64,000 nt of DNA from Alphaproteobacteria bacterium (GCA_017960645.1 JAGCYU010000022.1:1-64000), one strand, 5' to 3'; positions 6,774 through 16,936 are shown, numbered from the stretch's first letter. The notes: generated by a model not told the origin, from the letters alone. Made by a program: numbers and translations.

Positions 6774-7481
6774 ATGTTTAAGAGTAAAGACAAAAATTGC
6801 AAATCCTGTGACAAAGGCTGTTCTTCTTGTCAAAGGTATCAAGAAAAAGCTTTGGAATTGGAAGTTGATGAAGAATTACGCCAAGACAAACTGAACGAAT
6901 TTTGGAAAAAATATCGTTACATCATTTGCGGGGCTATTTTTTTAGTCCTTGCCATCACAGCCGCCACAGAGATTTATCAAACATGGTGGGCAAAGGTTCG
7001 TTTGAGTGAATCTGATACTTTTGAACAAGGAGTCGTGGCCGCCTACAGCGGAGATTATGAGAAATCTCGTCCCTATTTTCAACAGCTGGCCAAAGATGGA
7101 AAAACTGGATATCGCTACCTGGCACAAATAGAGCTAGCAGGTTTGGCTTTACAACATAATGACAAAGAACAAGCTTTATCATTATTAAAAGCCGTGATGG
7201 ATTCTTCTGCACCAAAGGCTTTACGGTCCGTGGCAACGCTGTCCTATGTCGGCAATCAAATGGATACGATGGATTCGGCGCAAGCATTATCCTTGCTAAA
7301 ACCTCTCTTGGCTGAAACTTCCTTTGTGGTGCCTGCCAGCCAACTAGCTGTGGCTGTTTACATGAAATCAGATCAAAAAGATCAAGCGAAAGCGTTATTG
7401 GACCAAGCTTTAAAACTGCCGGACTTAACCGCCGAAGCAAAGAATAAATTGGAAACATTACAAACTATGATCGGACAGTAA
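6774..7481 (+). CDS. YfgM/TPR-type membrane-anchored periplasmic protein
   Basis: 235 residues. The N-terminus is cytoplasmic and Cys-rich (KNCKSCDKGCSSCQ). Next comes a basic/acidic stretch and one transmembrane helix (about residues 46-66, YIICGAIFLVLAITAATEIY). The C-terminal domain is built of tetratricopeptide-like helices (GDYEKSRPYFQQLAKDG and later repeats). This matches the YfgM family, an ancillary partner of the Sec translocon that helps hand over periplasmic proteins. Upstream of bamB and der, as in many proteobacteria, with 3 bp to bamB. The Cys cluster at the N-terminus is unusual and could bind metal. Confidence 0.75.
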   Translation: MFKSKDKNCKSCDKGCSSCQRYQEKALELEVDEELRQDKLNEFWKKYRYIICGAIFLVLAITAATEIYQTWWAKVRLSESDTFEQGVVAAYSGDYEKSRPYFQQLAKDGKTGYRYLAQIELAGLALQHNDKEQALSLLKAVMDSSAPKALRSVATLSYVGNQMDTMDSAQALSLLKPLLAETSFVVPASQLAVAVYMKSDQKDQAKALLDQALKLPDLTAEAKNKLETLQTMIGQ

Positions 7482-7484
7482 AAC

Positions 7485-8735
7485 ATGAAAAATTTATTGT
7501 GTATTTTGTTGTGTTGTACTTTTTTAACCGCCTGTTCCAGCGACAAACGTATTGCACCAAAGGAAGGGCGGATATCCTTGTCTCCTCAAGCAGAGTTGGT
7601 ATCAACTAAAAAGAACATCCAACTAGATACAGCAAAAAATCCGTCTGAATGGGGTCATTTATATCAAAATGCACAAAATAAACACCCCCATATCCAAGGG
7701 ATAACAAACAAAACAAAACTTTGGACTGTTGATATAGGAGCCAATTATTCTGAGCCTGTGCCACAAAGCCCTATCGTTGTATCAAATGATGCAGTATATA
7801 CCTTAGACGGAGCCTTTGGCGTCAGTAAAATTGATAAAAAAACAGGACAATCCGTTTGGCATAAGAAATTACCTGTCAGTTCAGGAAAAGGAATTGGATT
7901 AACAACTGATGGCAATCAAATTTTTGTCATTTTTGATCAAGGAACGTTAGTAGCTTTAAAATCGGATGGAGAAATTGCTTGGCAAAAAGAGTTAGCTATG
8001 CCGATACGAACAACACCAACTTTCAATAATCGATTATTGTTTGTGCTATCTGCCAAAAATGTGATTTTAGCTTTGGATAAAAAAACTGGCAAAGAAGTGT
8101 GGCGTTATCAAACAACGCCTTCTGATACTTTTCTGCAAGGCATGGCACATCCTGCCCTGTCTCAAAACATTTTAATTGTTCCATTCACAACGGGTGAAGT
8201 TATTGCATTTGACGCTGCATCTGGCATGTTGATATGGTCGCAAACAATGATTGGAAATCAACTGGAAGATTTATATGAGCTACCACATATTCTGGCCGCA
8301 CCAGTCATTAGCGGCAATACTGTTTATTTGGCAGGAAATGCAAATTTATTAGGTGCTTATAATTTACAAACAGGGCAAACAAAATGGACACATAATATTG
8401 GCTCTGTTGTGACGCCTGTTTTATCTGGAAATGTGCTATTCGTACTAAGCAAGAATAACCACTTACTGGCTTTAGAAGCAACCACCGGTCGTATCTTTTG
8501 GGATAAAGAAATACCCCATAATAAAAAAACAAACTGGCAAGAGTTAGGGTTAACAGACAATCACTTGGTGCTGTACAGTGATGATAAAGAGCTCTACATT
8601 GATTCAAAATCAGGTGAAATTCAACAAGAACTGGATAAAAAGAATATCATTGCCGGTCCGATTAGCACAGAAAATACAATTTTTTATCTGACGAACCGAG
8701 CAAAGCTACAATCTTATCAACAGGTAACAAAATGA
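7485..8735 (+). CDS. bamB: Outer-membrane assembly lipoprotein BamB
   Basis: 416 residues. The signal peptide ends in a lipobox (FLTAC, Cys at about residue 17), so it is a lipoprotein. The mature part consists of PQQ-like beta-propeller blades with the repeat pattern AL.....G...W (for example GAFGVSKIDKKTGQSVWHK, LALDKKTGKEVWRY, LLALEATTGRIFWDKE). BamB is a scaffold of the BAM complex, which inserts beta-barrel proteins such as the autotransporters encoded at 40-47 kb. The stop overlaps the der start by 4 nt (ATGA). Confidence 0.9.
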   Translation: MKNLLCILLCCTFLTACSSDKRIAPKEGRISLSPQAELVSTKKNIQLDTAKNPSEWGHLYQNAQNKHPHIQGITNKTKLWTVDIGANYSEPVPQSPIVVSNDAVYTLDGAFGVSKIDKKTGQSVWHKKLPVSSGKGIGLTTDGNQIFVIFDQGTLVALKSDGEIAWQKELAMPIRTTPTFNNRLLFVLSAKNVILALDKKTGKEVWRYQTTPSDTFLQGMAHPALSQNILIVPFTTGEVIAFDAASGMLIWSQTMIGNQLEDLYELPHILAAPVISGNTVYLAGNANLLGAYNLQTGQTKWTHNIGSVVTPVLSGNVLFVLSKNNHLLALEATTGRIFWDKEIPHNKKTNWQELGLTDNHLVLYSDDKELYIDSKSGEIQQELDKKNIIAGPISTENTIFYLTNRAKLQSYQQVTK

Positions 8736-10087
8736 AAACAATTGCGATTGTTGGTCGTACAAATGTAGGCAAATCAACTTTATTCAATAAATTATGCCAC
8801 AAAAAATTGGCTATTGTGCATGATAGGCCTGGCGTCACACGTGATAGAAAGGAAGCAGAAGCAATCATTGGCAAAACGCCTGTGCGTTTGATTGATACGG
8901 CTGGTTTAGAAAACTTAACAAGTTTAGCAAAGGCTATGTGGCAACAAACGCAATTAGCGATTGCTGAAGCTGATTTCATCTTTGCTGTTGTGGATGGTCG
9001 TAGTGAAATTTCTGCACTGGATCGTCAACTTGCCAAGGATTTACATAAAACGGGCAAGCCAGTTTTTTTAATTGTGAATAAATGTGAAACACAAAATCAA
9101 ACTGTCAATGATTTTTATCAATTGGGTTTGGGAGAACCCTTTCCTATTTCAGCCGAACATAACCTGGGGATTAAAGAACTGCTTGCCACAGTGGAACCAT
9201 TGTGCAAACAAAAAGATTCCAATGAAGAAAAGACCTCAGCAACACGCCCGCTAAAACTGGCAATTGTAGGCCGTCCCAATGTTGGCAAATCAACACTTAT
9301 AAATCACTTTTTGCAACAAGAACGCTTACTCACGGGACCGGAAGCCGGCGTCACACGTGATGCGATTACCATTCCTTGGACCTGGCAGGGCAAACCTATT
9401 TTGTTAACAGACACAGCTGGGTTAAGAAAATATGGCAAAATCGATGATGAGCTGGAACGCATTTGCGGATACGGTACAAAAAACGCCATTGATTTTGCCG
9501 AGGTTGTTGTGTTGGTTTTGGATGCGACACAACCCATGGAACGCCAAGATTTAGCCATTGCCAGCACTGTGTTACAAGAAGGTCGCGCTTTGGTCATTGC
9601 GTGTAATAAATGGGATATTATTAAAAATCGAACAGAAACCTTAAAGGAAATTAAAGAAAAAATGCAAACTTCCTTGCAACAGGTAAAAGGCATTCCTGTT
9701 GTCCCTATCTCAGGCAAAAGTGGTTTAAATTTAGATTTATTACTGAAAAACATCTTCAATGTGTATGAACTATGGAACAAACGCATTCCGACACATAAAC
9801 TCAATACTTTTCTGGATGAAATTAAACAAGCACACCCTACTCCATTGGCGCGCAACGGCAAACGTGTACCAATGAAATACATGACTCAGGTTAATACTCG
9901 TCCTCCAACTTTTGTTATTTTTACCAGCAATCCAGATTCTCTGCCAGATTCTTATATGCGCTATATTTCCAATGGGTTACGTAAAACTTTTGGAATGGAA
10001 GGTGTTCCTATTCGGATTCATTTACGTAAAAGAGAAAATCCTTATGAAAATAAACAACAAAAACCAGAAAGGAAACGCAAACCATGA
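8732..10087 (+). CDS. der: Ribosome-assembly GTPase Der (EngA)
   Basis: 451 residues with two GTPase domains, the hallmark of Der. The first P-loop is GRTNVGKST (about residue 8) and the second GRPNVGKST (about residue 180). Each has a DTAGL switch II and an NKC or NKWD guanine-specificity motif. A C-terminal KH-like domain follows (about 360-440) with a basic tail (PERKRKP). It acts in 50S subunit maturation. The gene overlaps bamB upstream by 4 nt and the YrbL-like gene downstream by 4 nt, so translation is probably coupled. Confidence 0.95.
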   Translation: MKTIAIVGRTNVGKSTLFNKLCHKKLAIVHDRPGVTRDRKEAEAIIGKTPVRLIDTAGLENLTSLAKAMWQQTQLAIAEADFIFAVVDGRSEISALDRQLAKDLHKTGKPVFLIVNKCETQNQTVNDFYQLGLGEPFPISAEHNLGIKELLATVEPLCKQKDSNEEKTSATRPLKLAIVGRPNVGKSTLINHFLQQERLLTGPEAGVTRDAITIPWTWQGKPILLTDTAGLRKYGKIDDELERICGYGTKNAIDFAEVVVLVLDATQPMERQDLAIASTVLQEGRALVIACNKWDIIKNRTETLKEIKEKMQTSLQQVKGIPVVPISGKSGLNLDLLLKNIFNVYELWNKRIPTHKLNTFLDEIKQAHPTPLARNGKRVPMKYMTQVNTRPPTFVIFTSNPDSLPDSYMRYISNGLRKTFGMEGVPIRIHLRKRENPYENKQQKPERKRKP

Positions 10088-10662
10088 CTTTAATTTTGAA
10101 AAATATGATTCATCATGGCCGTGTGCGTGCATGCTACTATCATCCAGATAATCCGCAATTATGTGTCAAAGTAGCTTTACAAAAAAAACATAACAAGCTG
10201 TTACAAAAAGAAATTGACAATAATGAATTATTTCAAAAGACATTATCTTCTTATGTAACGCGCTATTATGAATTGGTTCCAACGAATTATGGTTTAGGGC
10301 TTATTTCTGATTTAATCACAGATACTCCCACCAACACATTATCTCTTCGTTTGCGTGATTGGTTAAAAATTCACAAGTCTATATCGCCTGAGTTACAGGA
10401 ACAATTTCAAGATTTTTTTAAAAGACTGCTTAAATATAAACTGTGGTTTTATGATTTTAACAATGAAAACTTTTTAGTCCAAAAACAGGGCGACAAACTC
10501 CGTCTTGTTTTTGTAGATACAAAAAGCTTAAACCGCAATAATTCTTGGTCTTTTTTTAAATTGGAATACATTATTCCTACCCTAGCAAAAATCCGCATGA
10601 AAAGACGCATTCATCGTTTTTATAAAGTGCATCACTTAGGCGTACCCAACAGCTTAAAATGA
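10084..10662 (+). CDS. YrbL-like protein
   Basis: 192 residues. The order of segments (MIHHGRVRACYYHPDNPQLCVKVA, then an acidic-basic helix, then FYDFNNENFLV and KLRLVFVDTKS) matches the YrbL family, described in enterobacteria as a PhoP-network product. The fold is kinase-like: VCVKVA resembles the Lys strand, and YDFNNENFLV plus FVDTKS resemble the catalytic-loop Asn and the D-x-K/G region. Function is not established. It overlaps der by 4 nt and ends flush with the convergent lipid-remodelling gene at 10663. Confidence 0.7.
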   Translation: MTLILKNMIHHGRVRACYYHPDNPQLCVKVALQKKHNKLLQKEIDNNELFQKTLSSYVTRYYELVPTNYGLGLISDLITDTPTNTLSLRLRDWLKIHKSISPELQEQFQDFFKRLLKYKLWFYDFNNENFLVQKQGDKLRLVFVDTKSLNRNNSWSFFKLEYIIPTLAKIRMKRRIHRFYKVHHLGVPNSLK

Positions 10663-13600
10663 TTACATATTCAACAATTGGCCAGCTGCTTGATAGTCAA
10701 ACTTTCCTGTCCCTAACTTAGGCGGATTTTTCATGTACTTCACCTGTTTTGGAATCCATAATTCCGAAACGCCACAAGAACGCATAAATTCCCGAACCTC
10801 TGGTAAATTACACCCTTGATGAGAAGTGATAAAAATCAATTCTTCTCCTTTTCTGTCATGTGGAATCGTGACAATACCTTGAGTTTCATTAGGGTATAAC
10901 TTGTCTAAAATCTGTTCAACCGCCGTTAAAGACACCATCTCACCAGCTACTTTAGCAAAACGTTTTAAACGGCCACATATACTTATAAACCCATCCTCAT
11001 CTATTTGAACAATATCCCCCGTTGCATAAGTTTTATCATTGATCTTTTCTAATTTCAAAGGCTTATCAGAACGCATCATACCTTGCATGACATTATCTCC
11101 TGTCACAATCAATTCGCCCCCTTGAGTCACGCCCGGTATCTTCCTTAATTTATATTGAATCCCAGGCAAAATACGGCCAACGCAATTCTGTTTATAATAC
11201 ATAGGTGTATTAAGTGCAATGACCGGAGAAGTTTCAGTTGCGCCATAACCTTGTAAAATACGCACACCAAACTTTTGCATCCATAAATCTGCTGTGGCTT
11301 CTTTTAAACGTTCGCCCCCCACAATTGCATATTTTAAAGACCGAAAATCGTACGGATGCGCGACACGCCCATAACCAAACATAAAGCTGTCCGTTCCACA
11401 AATAACAGTCGCATTAGTATCGTAAAACAACTCTGGAATAACCCGATAATGTAAAGGGCTGGGGTAATAAATTGTTTTAATACCCGACAACAACGTTATA
11501 ATCATACCAACAGTCAATCCAAAAGAATGGAAAATCGGCAACGCATTAAAACAAATATCCTGTGTATTAAAAGGCAAAACAGACACCAGCTGATAACGAT
11601 TGGCTTGTAAATTTTCATGGCTTAAGAAAATGGCTTTTGGCATACCTTCAGAACCAGAAGTAAATAAAATAACTGCTGTATCAGAGGCAGGCACAATTGA
11701 TTTTTTCCTTTTTAAATAATCCGCCAATCCCATCAATTTGATATGTCCTGTGATCTTATGAGCGAAATCTTCTAAATAAATAACTTGGACACCCATTTGA
11801 ATCATCATTTCAACTTGAGCTTCAAAATGTCCTTTTTCGATAAATTGATGCGAGGTAACAACTACTTTTAATCCGACTGTTTTGATACAAGATTCTAATT
11901 GAGCTAGGCCCAAAGAAAAATTCAACATAGCAGGAACTTTTCCAGCTTTTTGAAGCGCATAAAAGCTGATAACCGTTGCCAATGCATTTGGCAAAAATAA
12001 TCCCACTTTATCCGCATCAATATATTTTTGATAGGCTTGAGCCAAAACATAACTTTTAAAAATAAATTGTTTAAAGGTTTGTGGTTTGCGTGCAGTATCT
12101 TCTGCAACAACTCTGTGCCAACCATACCGATTTGCAGCATACAATAAATCGTTAAACACATTTTGATGAATATCTGAGGTATCATAGATCATCTTAGTCA
12201 TCACATCATACAGTTGAACCTCTAATACTTTCCGACGCGCTTTACCCACTAATGCACTATCTACATTTAATTGCACAGGAGATTGTATATTCAATGTAAT
12301 CTTGGGAAAAACATGTTGAATCAACAAACCTTTTTGATACGAAAAATACGACGTATCGGCGCCAATAATTCGTACGGGCAATAACGTTGCTCCGGCTTTA
12401 TCTGCTATGACCGCAGCCCCATCATACATTTTCATCAACGAACCTGTCACAGTGATACGCCCTTCTGGAAATACCATAACTTTTTCACCGGATTTTACTA
12501 AAGCAATTAAAGACCTTAATGCCATAGGATTTAAAGGATCCAACGCATATAAATTGACAAGTGATGAAAAAGGACGTACCCACCATTTTTTTGCCCACAC
12601 AGTATTGATAGCAAAAGTAATTCGTTCAGGCATAAACGAAGCCATCAACAATCCGTCTAATAACGATGTGTGATTGGCAATAATCACAACGCGCTTGCCG
12701 GCCTTTTCAAAATGTTCTAAATTCTTGACGCGCACACGGAACAAACAAATAAGAATTGTTTGGAAAACAGACCTTACTAATGTATCCGGCAACATACGGC
12801 TTAAATACCATATAACACCCAAACTAAATAGCGCCATAGCTAAAAATAGTTGGGGTATTGTCAATCCTAAAGCTAACAAAGCCAAACTCACTCCCGCGAT
12901 TAAAACCATACCGACAGAGTTCACAATATTATTGGCCGCAATAACTGTGGCTAAATATTTTTTAGGTGCCTTCACCTGCATCATCGCATTTAAAGGCACA
13001 ATATAAAGCCCTCCAAAAAAAGCAAAAATAAACAGGTCTAATGAAATTAAAATACCTCGTGTACTTGAAATAAATTGCAATAAGGTCATGGGATCTGCAA
13101 CATTTCCCGCTCTGGTTGTCAATACCCACAACAACGCCAAAGTGACGGCCATCATCAACGCACTAAGCGGGACAAAGGTCACGTGTACCATGCCGCCCAA
13201 TAATTTGTGACAACTAGAAGATCCCACGGCAACACCCACAGAAAATAACACCAGGAAAAAGCTGACAACTCCTTGTGTTGTTTGTAGGGTTTGACTGCAT
13301 AATGGGAAAATTTGAGTTAAAATAAATACGCCCAGCATCCAAAACCAAGTTGCCCCTAAAATACAACGCCATACGGTTGGGTATTGATAAGCAACCTTCA
13401 TCGCTCCAAAAATTTCAACAAATAAATTTTTACTGATTTTTACTTCAGCTCGGGGCGCCGGTGCAGATGGAATCAAACGACTAGCAAAAACCCCAATCAG
13501 CGCACACACCAATAACACACCGACAACTGCCGGGATAGGCAATAATGTCCCAAGGACAGATCCTAATAAAATAGATAAATAGGTAGAACCTTCCACCGCA

Positions 13601-14022
13601 CCATTACCTGCAATCAATTCATCTTTTTTCAATAATTGAGGCAACAAAGCATATTTAATCGGCCCAAAGAATGCGGATTGAGTTCCCATTAAAAATAATA
13701 AAACAATCAATAAATAGACACTGTGGAATATAAAAGTAATACCTGTTAAAATCATCAAAGCAAATTCTGTTACCTTTAGCACGCGTGCGATTGAGGCGCG
13801 GTTATACTTATCAGCCACCTGCCCTGCAACACCCGAAAAAAGTACAAATGGTAAAATAAACAAGCCTGCCACCACTTGGGATAAAACTTCGGCTTGATCC
13901 GTTAAACGAAAAGCAATCAAAATCATCAAGGCATTTTTGAATAAATTATCATTAAAAGCGCCAAAAAATTGCGTCAATAATAATGGTAAAAATCGTCTGG
14001 AACGTAATAATTGGAACAGCAT
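10663..14022 (-). CDS. LplT-PlsC-acyl-ACP synthetase triple fusion (Aas-type)
   Basis: 1119 residues, with AAAGGAGG before the ATG. Residues 1 to about 400 are a major-facilitator transporter (FFGAFNDNLFKNALMIL at the start) like LplT, the lysophospholipid flippase. About residues 430-620 are a PlsC acyltransferase with NHTSLLD (H-x4-D, about 452) and FPEGR (about 520). About residues 650-1115 are an AMP-forming acyl-ACP/CoA synthetase with FTSGSEGMPKA (about 790), GYGATETSP and TGDIV. Together the parts can import a lysophospholipid, activate a fatty acid and re-acylate it. In E. coli these activities are two genes (lplT and aas). It is monocistronic on the minus strand. Confidence 0.9.
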   Translation of the reverse strand: MLFQLLRSRRFLPLLLTQFFGAFNDNLFKNALMILIAFRLTDQAEVLSQVVAGLFILPFVLFSGVAGQVADKYNRASIARVLKVTEFALMILTGITFIFHSVYLLIVLLFLMGTQSAFFGPIKYALLPQLLKKDELIAGNGAVEGSTYLSILLGSVLGTLLPIPAVVGVLLVCALIGVFASRLIPSAPAPRAEVKISKNLFVEIFGAMKVAYQYPTVWRCILGATWFWMLGVFILTQIFPLCSQTLQTTQGVVSFFLVLFSVGVAVGSSSCHKLLGGMVHVTFVPLSALMMAVTLALLWVLTTRAGNVADPMTLLQFISSTRGILISLDLFIFAFFGGLYIVPLNAMMQVKAPKKYLATVIAANNIVNSVGMVLIAGVSLALLALGLTIPQLFLAMALFSLGVIWYLSRMLPDTLVRSVFQTILICLFRVRVKNLEHFEKAGKRVVIIANHTSLLDGLLMASFMPERITFAINTVWAKKWWVRPFSSLVNLYALDPLNPMALRSLIALVKSGEKVMVFPEGRITVTGSLMKMYDGAAVIADKAGATLLPVRIIGADTSYFSYQKGLLIQHVFPKITLNIQSPVQLNVDSALVGKARRKVLEVQLYDVMTKMIYDTSDIHQNVFNDLLYAANRYGWHRVVAEDTARKPQTFKQFIFKSYVLAQAYQKYIDADKVGLFLPNALATVISFYALQKAGKVPAMLNFSLGLAQLESCIKTVGLKVVVTSHQFIEKGHFEAQVEMMIQMGVQVIYLEDFAHKITGHIKLMGLADYLKRKKSIVPASDTAVILFTSGSEGMPKAIFLSHENLQANRYQLVSVLPFNTQDICFNALPIFHSFGLTVGMIITLLSGIKTIYYPSPLHYRVIPELFYDTNATVICGTDSFMFGYGRVAHPYDFRSLKYAIVGGERLKEATADLWMQKFGVRILQGYGATETSPVIALNTPMYYKQNCVGRILPGIQYKLRKIPGVTQGGELIVTGDNVMQGMMRSDKPLKLEKINDKTYATGDIVQIDEDGFISICGRLKRFAKVAGEMVSLTAVEQILDKLYPNETQGIVTIPHDRKGEELIFITSHQGCNLPEVREFMRSCGVSELWIPKQVKYMKNPPKLGTGKFDYQAAGQLLNM

Positions 14023-14101
14023 TCAGCCTCCTTTAAAAATACACAGGTATTACTGTAACTTATTTCATTAAACCAATCAAGCAAAAAATTTCACAAAATG
14101 C

Positions 14102-14130
14102 TTGACAAGACCCAATATCACGTTTAAGCT
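14102..14130 (+). promoter_or_regulatory. Promoter of the three-gene exported-protein operon
   Basis: TTGACA (14102-14107), 17-nt spacer, TAAGCT (14125-14130). The TTG of the -35 is in frame with the first gene, so an apparent early start at 14102 is an artefact. Confidence 0.6.
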
Positions 14131-14164
14131 GGTAGGCAGTTTTATTGACATGGAAAGGCAGACC

Positions 14165-14656
14165 GTGAACAAGTTTTTTATTATTTTGATGAGTGTTATG
14201 TTATGCACTTCCCATTCTGCTTGGGCAGATAAGGCTAGAGCGGATATGACTCGCGCACATCGGGAAAAAGTTGGTGTTACAGCTGGGAATCCCAAAGTGC
14301 TTGATTCAAATGATACCAATAACGGTTCACAGGGACATATAAGGGGTGCCGCTGCCAAACAAAGAAGGGAAGGAAAGGCCCCAGGGATATTTGATCCTGT
14401 GTCACAAAAGCCAACAGATCTGACTGACACAGATATTTTTTCGCAACCGTTGATGGTGTCCCGTGACGCAGAAAGAAAGGCTCGGTTAGAACAACAAAAA
14501 AAATTGGTAGCTGAAATACATCAAGCTATTGATGACATACCTGCGAAAATGAATTGTTCGGGTGCTAACTGTTACAATGTTTATGACAATCCAACGTCTG
14601 ATACAGCAACCTCTATTGCCCCCGCAGGCCTAAGCCAAGAAATTGATATGAGGTAA
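14165..14656 (+). CDS. Exported protein, family with C-terminal CY-VYD...IDxR signature (1 of 3)
   Basis: 164 residues from the GTG at 14165, chosen because GGAAAGG lies 5-7 nt upstream and a clean signal peptide (MNKFFIILMSVMLCTSHSAWA) begins there. An in-frame ATG at 14150 is the alternative. The mature part is polar and basic with a helical stretch (RDAERKARLEQQKKLVAEIH). The last 35 residues hold CSGANCYNVYD, then a Ser/Gly stretch, then ending EIDMR. The same ending recurs in the next two genes. No family is recognised. Only 7 bp separates it from gene 2. Confidence 0.65.
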   Translation: MNKFFIILMSVMLCTSHSAWADKARADMTRAHREKVGVTAGNPKVLDSNDTNNGSQGHIRGAAAKQRREGKAPGIFDPVSQKPTDLTDTDIFSQPLMVSRDAERKARLEQQKKLVAEIHQAIDDIPAKMNCSGANCYNVYDNPTSDTATSIAPAGLSQEIDMR

Positions 14657-14663
14657 AAAATTC

Positions 14664-15761
14664 ATGAAAAAATTTTTATTTGGTATTTGTATTGGGGCTT
14701 TAATAAGCGGAAGTACTATATTTTTAGCATATACAGTTTACGCCAAAGATTATATTGAAACCCAGATGCGCATGGTAACAGACAGCCCAAATGTATTGGC
14801 TTTTGCCACAAATGAAGAGCTGAATAAATACGAAGATAATTTTGTCCGAGCACAAGCTCAATCGTACTTTTATGATCAATTGATAGCTCCTGATGATAAT
14901 AATGCTTCACAATATCGTCTTTCCACAAAAAGAAATGAATTTGGGGCAACAGAATGGGCACTTTATTATTCAGAATGTAACAATGATGCAGCAGGTTGTT
15001 GTGTCAAAAAGACTTCGGGCAGTACACTTTGTGGAGAAAAAGATGAATTAACACTTGATCAACGCATCCAAAATATGGAAGCAGAATGTCAAAAAAAGCC
15101 CACCAGTCAAGACTGTAACAAAATTCTTTTACAATCAATGAAACAAGTCCGTGATATGGATCCAGATAAACGCAAGACATTATATTATGCCCGGGCCTAT
15201 GAAGCATGGAAAAATCCTCGGCCTGAACGAGGAGTATGCGGCGATGATAGAGAAAGTGTAGGATTTGATGAGGTTAAGGACCATTTAGATAAGTTAAAAT
15301 ACAACACAGATATTAACGCTGAAGAATCATCTGCTGCACGTTTTCAATATGAAATGCGCACACGTCTGTTGACAGGGATTTATCCATGTGATGAACAAGT
15401 ATCACTAGAACCACACGTCCCTGATGAAATCGCAAACATCCCTGGATTTTCCGATCTTAGCTATGACCAAAAATGCGCAGTTGCACTATATCAAATGTCA
15501 CAACAGGTGGCTGAACAAATGAAAAGCCATTATGATCAGCAAACAACGTTTCTATCAGGCCTGGCGGCGACAAATGAAAAAGCCCGCCAAGAAAGAATGG
15601 AAAAGAAGAAAGCAGAATTGGCTACTGTGGCACAAAATATCAGTCAAAATTCAAATTGCACCAACCCATCGGATTGCTATATGGTGTATGATGCAGGTCA
15701 TGAAGAAGGCGTTTCCGTCACAGGCGGACAAACTTTAAGCAGTAAAATTGATATCAGATAA
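14664..15761 (+). CDS. Exported protein of the same family (2 of 3)
   Basis: 365 residues. The N-terminus is a signal peptide or anchor (MKKFLFGICIGALISGSTIF, then LAYTVYA). A Cys-rich block follows at about residues 90-170 (WALYYSEC, GCCVKK, LCGEKDELTLDQRIQNMEAEC, DCNKILLQ), ending in YARAYEAWK. A closely matching block is in gene 3. A coiled-coil-like region with basic residues (ARQERMEKKKAELA) precedes the C-terminal signature: CTNPSDCYMVYD, SVTGGQTLS, KIDIR at the very end. Paired cysteines suggest an oxidising compartment. Function unknown. Confidence 0.65.
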   Translation: MKKFLFGICIGALISGSTIFLAYTVYAKDYIETQMRMVTDSPNVLAFATNEELNKYEDNFVRAQAQSYFYDQLIAPDDNNASQYRLSTKRNEFGATEWALYYSECNNDAAGCCVKKTSGSTLCGEKDELTLDQRIQNMEAECQKKPTSQDCNKILLQSMKQVRDMDPDKRKTLYYARAYEAWKNPRPERGVCGDDRESVGFDEVKDHLDKLKYNTDINAEESSAARFQYEMRTRLLTGIYPCDEQVSLEPHVPDEIANIPGFSDLSYDQKCAVALYQMSQQVAEQMKSHYDQQTTFLSGLAATNEKARQERMEKKKAELATVAQNISQNSNCTNPSDCYMVYDAGHEEGVSVTGGQTLSSKIDIR

Positions 15762-15778
15762 GTTGAAAAGGAGGAACT

Positions 15779-16936
15779 ATGAAAAAAATCGTTTTAGCAC
15801 TTGCCGCTTGTGGCGTAATTGTAGGTAGTGGTATATTATGGGGGAATTTAGCATCTGCCAATGAAGAAAAAACGTCCGAAGAGATTGAAGCTCTTGCAAA
15901 ATCTTCAGCTGTTTTAGCCATTACGGATCAACACTCTGTCAATCAATCCTATAATGTTTTGGAACGTTGGATTACACAACAACCGAAGGAGAATGCGCAA
16001 AGCCGCGAGAACAAAGGAGAGGACATACACCAAGAGCAAACTGCACAGGATTGGGCTGTATATTATTCCGAATGTTATAAAACAGAAAAAGGTTGCTGTG
16101 TTACTATACAGGAAGATGGTACTTGCACCTATGACAAGAAAACTTTAGCTGAACGCAAACAACGCATGGAACAAGTTTGTGCGGAAGGTCATCCTGAACA
16201 CGCAAAATGTAATCAAGCATTGTTAGGGGAACTTCAAAAAGTAGAAAACATGTCCGAAGATGACAGACAAGACCTCTTACAAGCCCGTGCTTATGAAGCA
16301 AGAAAAGACATAAATGTAAAATTAGGTCAAGGGGGAGAACCTGGAGCACCTGCCATTGTGTTCAATAATAGAGGGAATCCACTCACTGAGGCCCCTCTCT
16401 CAATGGTATTTCCCACTTCAGAAGCAGTCCATAATGCTTCACACGATGCTTCTAGGAAAGACGATATCAGCCCTGAGCAAACATCTGCAATCAGAGCAAA
16501 TGATGCCTATACCCGTCAACTTGTTGAATATTCTAACAAATCAGAAGAACAATTAAAGGCCATGGGTGTAGATGACACAACAATAAAAAAAGCACAGGAA
16601 ATGCATGAACTCATAAAGGATTTAACACCGGTCCAACAAAAACAATTTGCAGATTACGTTGCCAATGAACAACTCAAAAGGCGTAAAGAACGTCATGCAG
16701 ATATACTTCAAAAGCTATGGGATGAAATTCAAAGAGATGCCGATGAACAAAGACGAAAAGAACTGGCCGCATTACATAATGAATTGGCTGGAATTCAAAA
16801 GATGCTTGGTTCAGAAAATGTCGATTGCAATCCGAATAATCCAGGAGATTGCTATAAAGTTTATGATGCAGAAACCCCACAAGGCGTATCTGTTACTGGC
16901 GGCCGAACAATGAGTGAGACCATCGATATCAGGTAA
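15779..16936 (+). CDS. Exported protein of the same family (3 of 3)
   Basis: 385 residues, with AAAAGGAGG before the ATG. The signal peptide is MKKIVLALAACGVIVGSGIL and on to the Ala-rich end near residue 29. It shares with gene 2 the block WAVYYSEC, GCCVTI, then TLAERKQRMEQVC, KCNQALLGELQKVENM and QARAYEARK. A long charged helical region (about 230-340, KRRKERHADILQKLWDEIQR) follows, then the C-terminal signature DCYKVYD, GVSVTGGRTMS, TIDIR. Likely a tandem duplicate of gene 2. The operon ends 25 bp later at a strong terminator. Confidence 0.65.
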   Translation: MKKIVLALAACGVIVGSGILWGNLASANEEKTSEEIEALAKSSAVLAITDQHSVNQSYNVLERWITQQPKENAQSRENKGEDIHQEQTAQDWAVYYSECYKTEKGCCVTIQEDGTCTYDKKTLAERKQRMEQVCAEGHPEHAKCNQALLGELQKVENMSEDDRQDLLQARAYEARKDINVKLGQGGEPGAPAIVFNNRGNPLTEAPLSMVFPTSEAVHNASHDASRKDDISPEQTSAIRANDAYTRQLVEYSNKSEEQLKAMGVDDTTIKKAQEMHELIKDLTPVQQKQFADYVANEQLKRRKERHADILQKLWDEIQRDADEQRRKELAALHNELAGIQKMLGSENVDCNPNNPGDCYKVYDAETPQGVSVTGGRTMSETIDIR

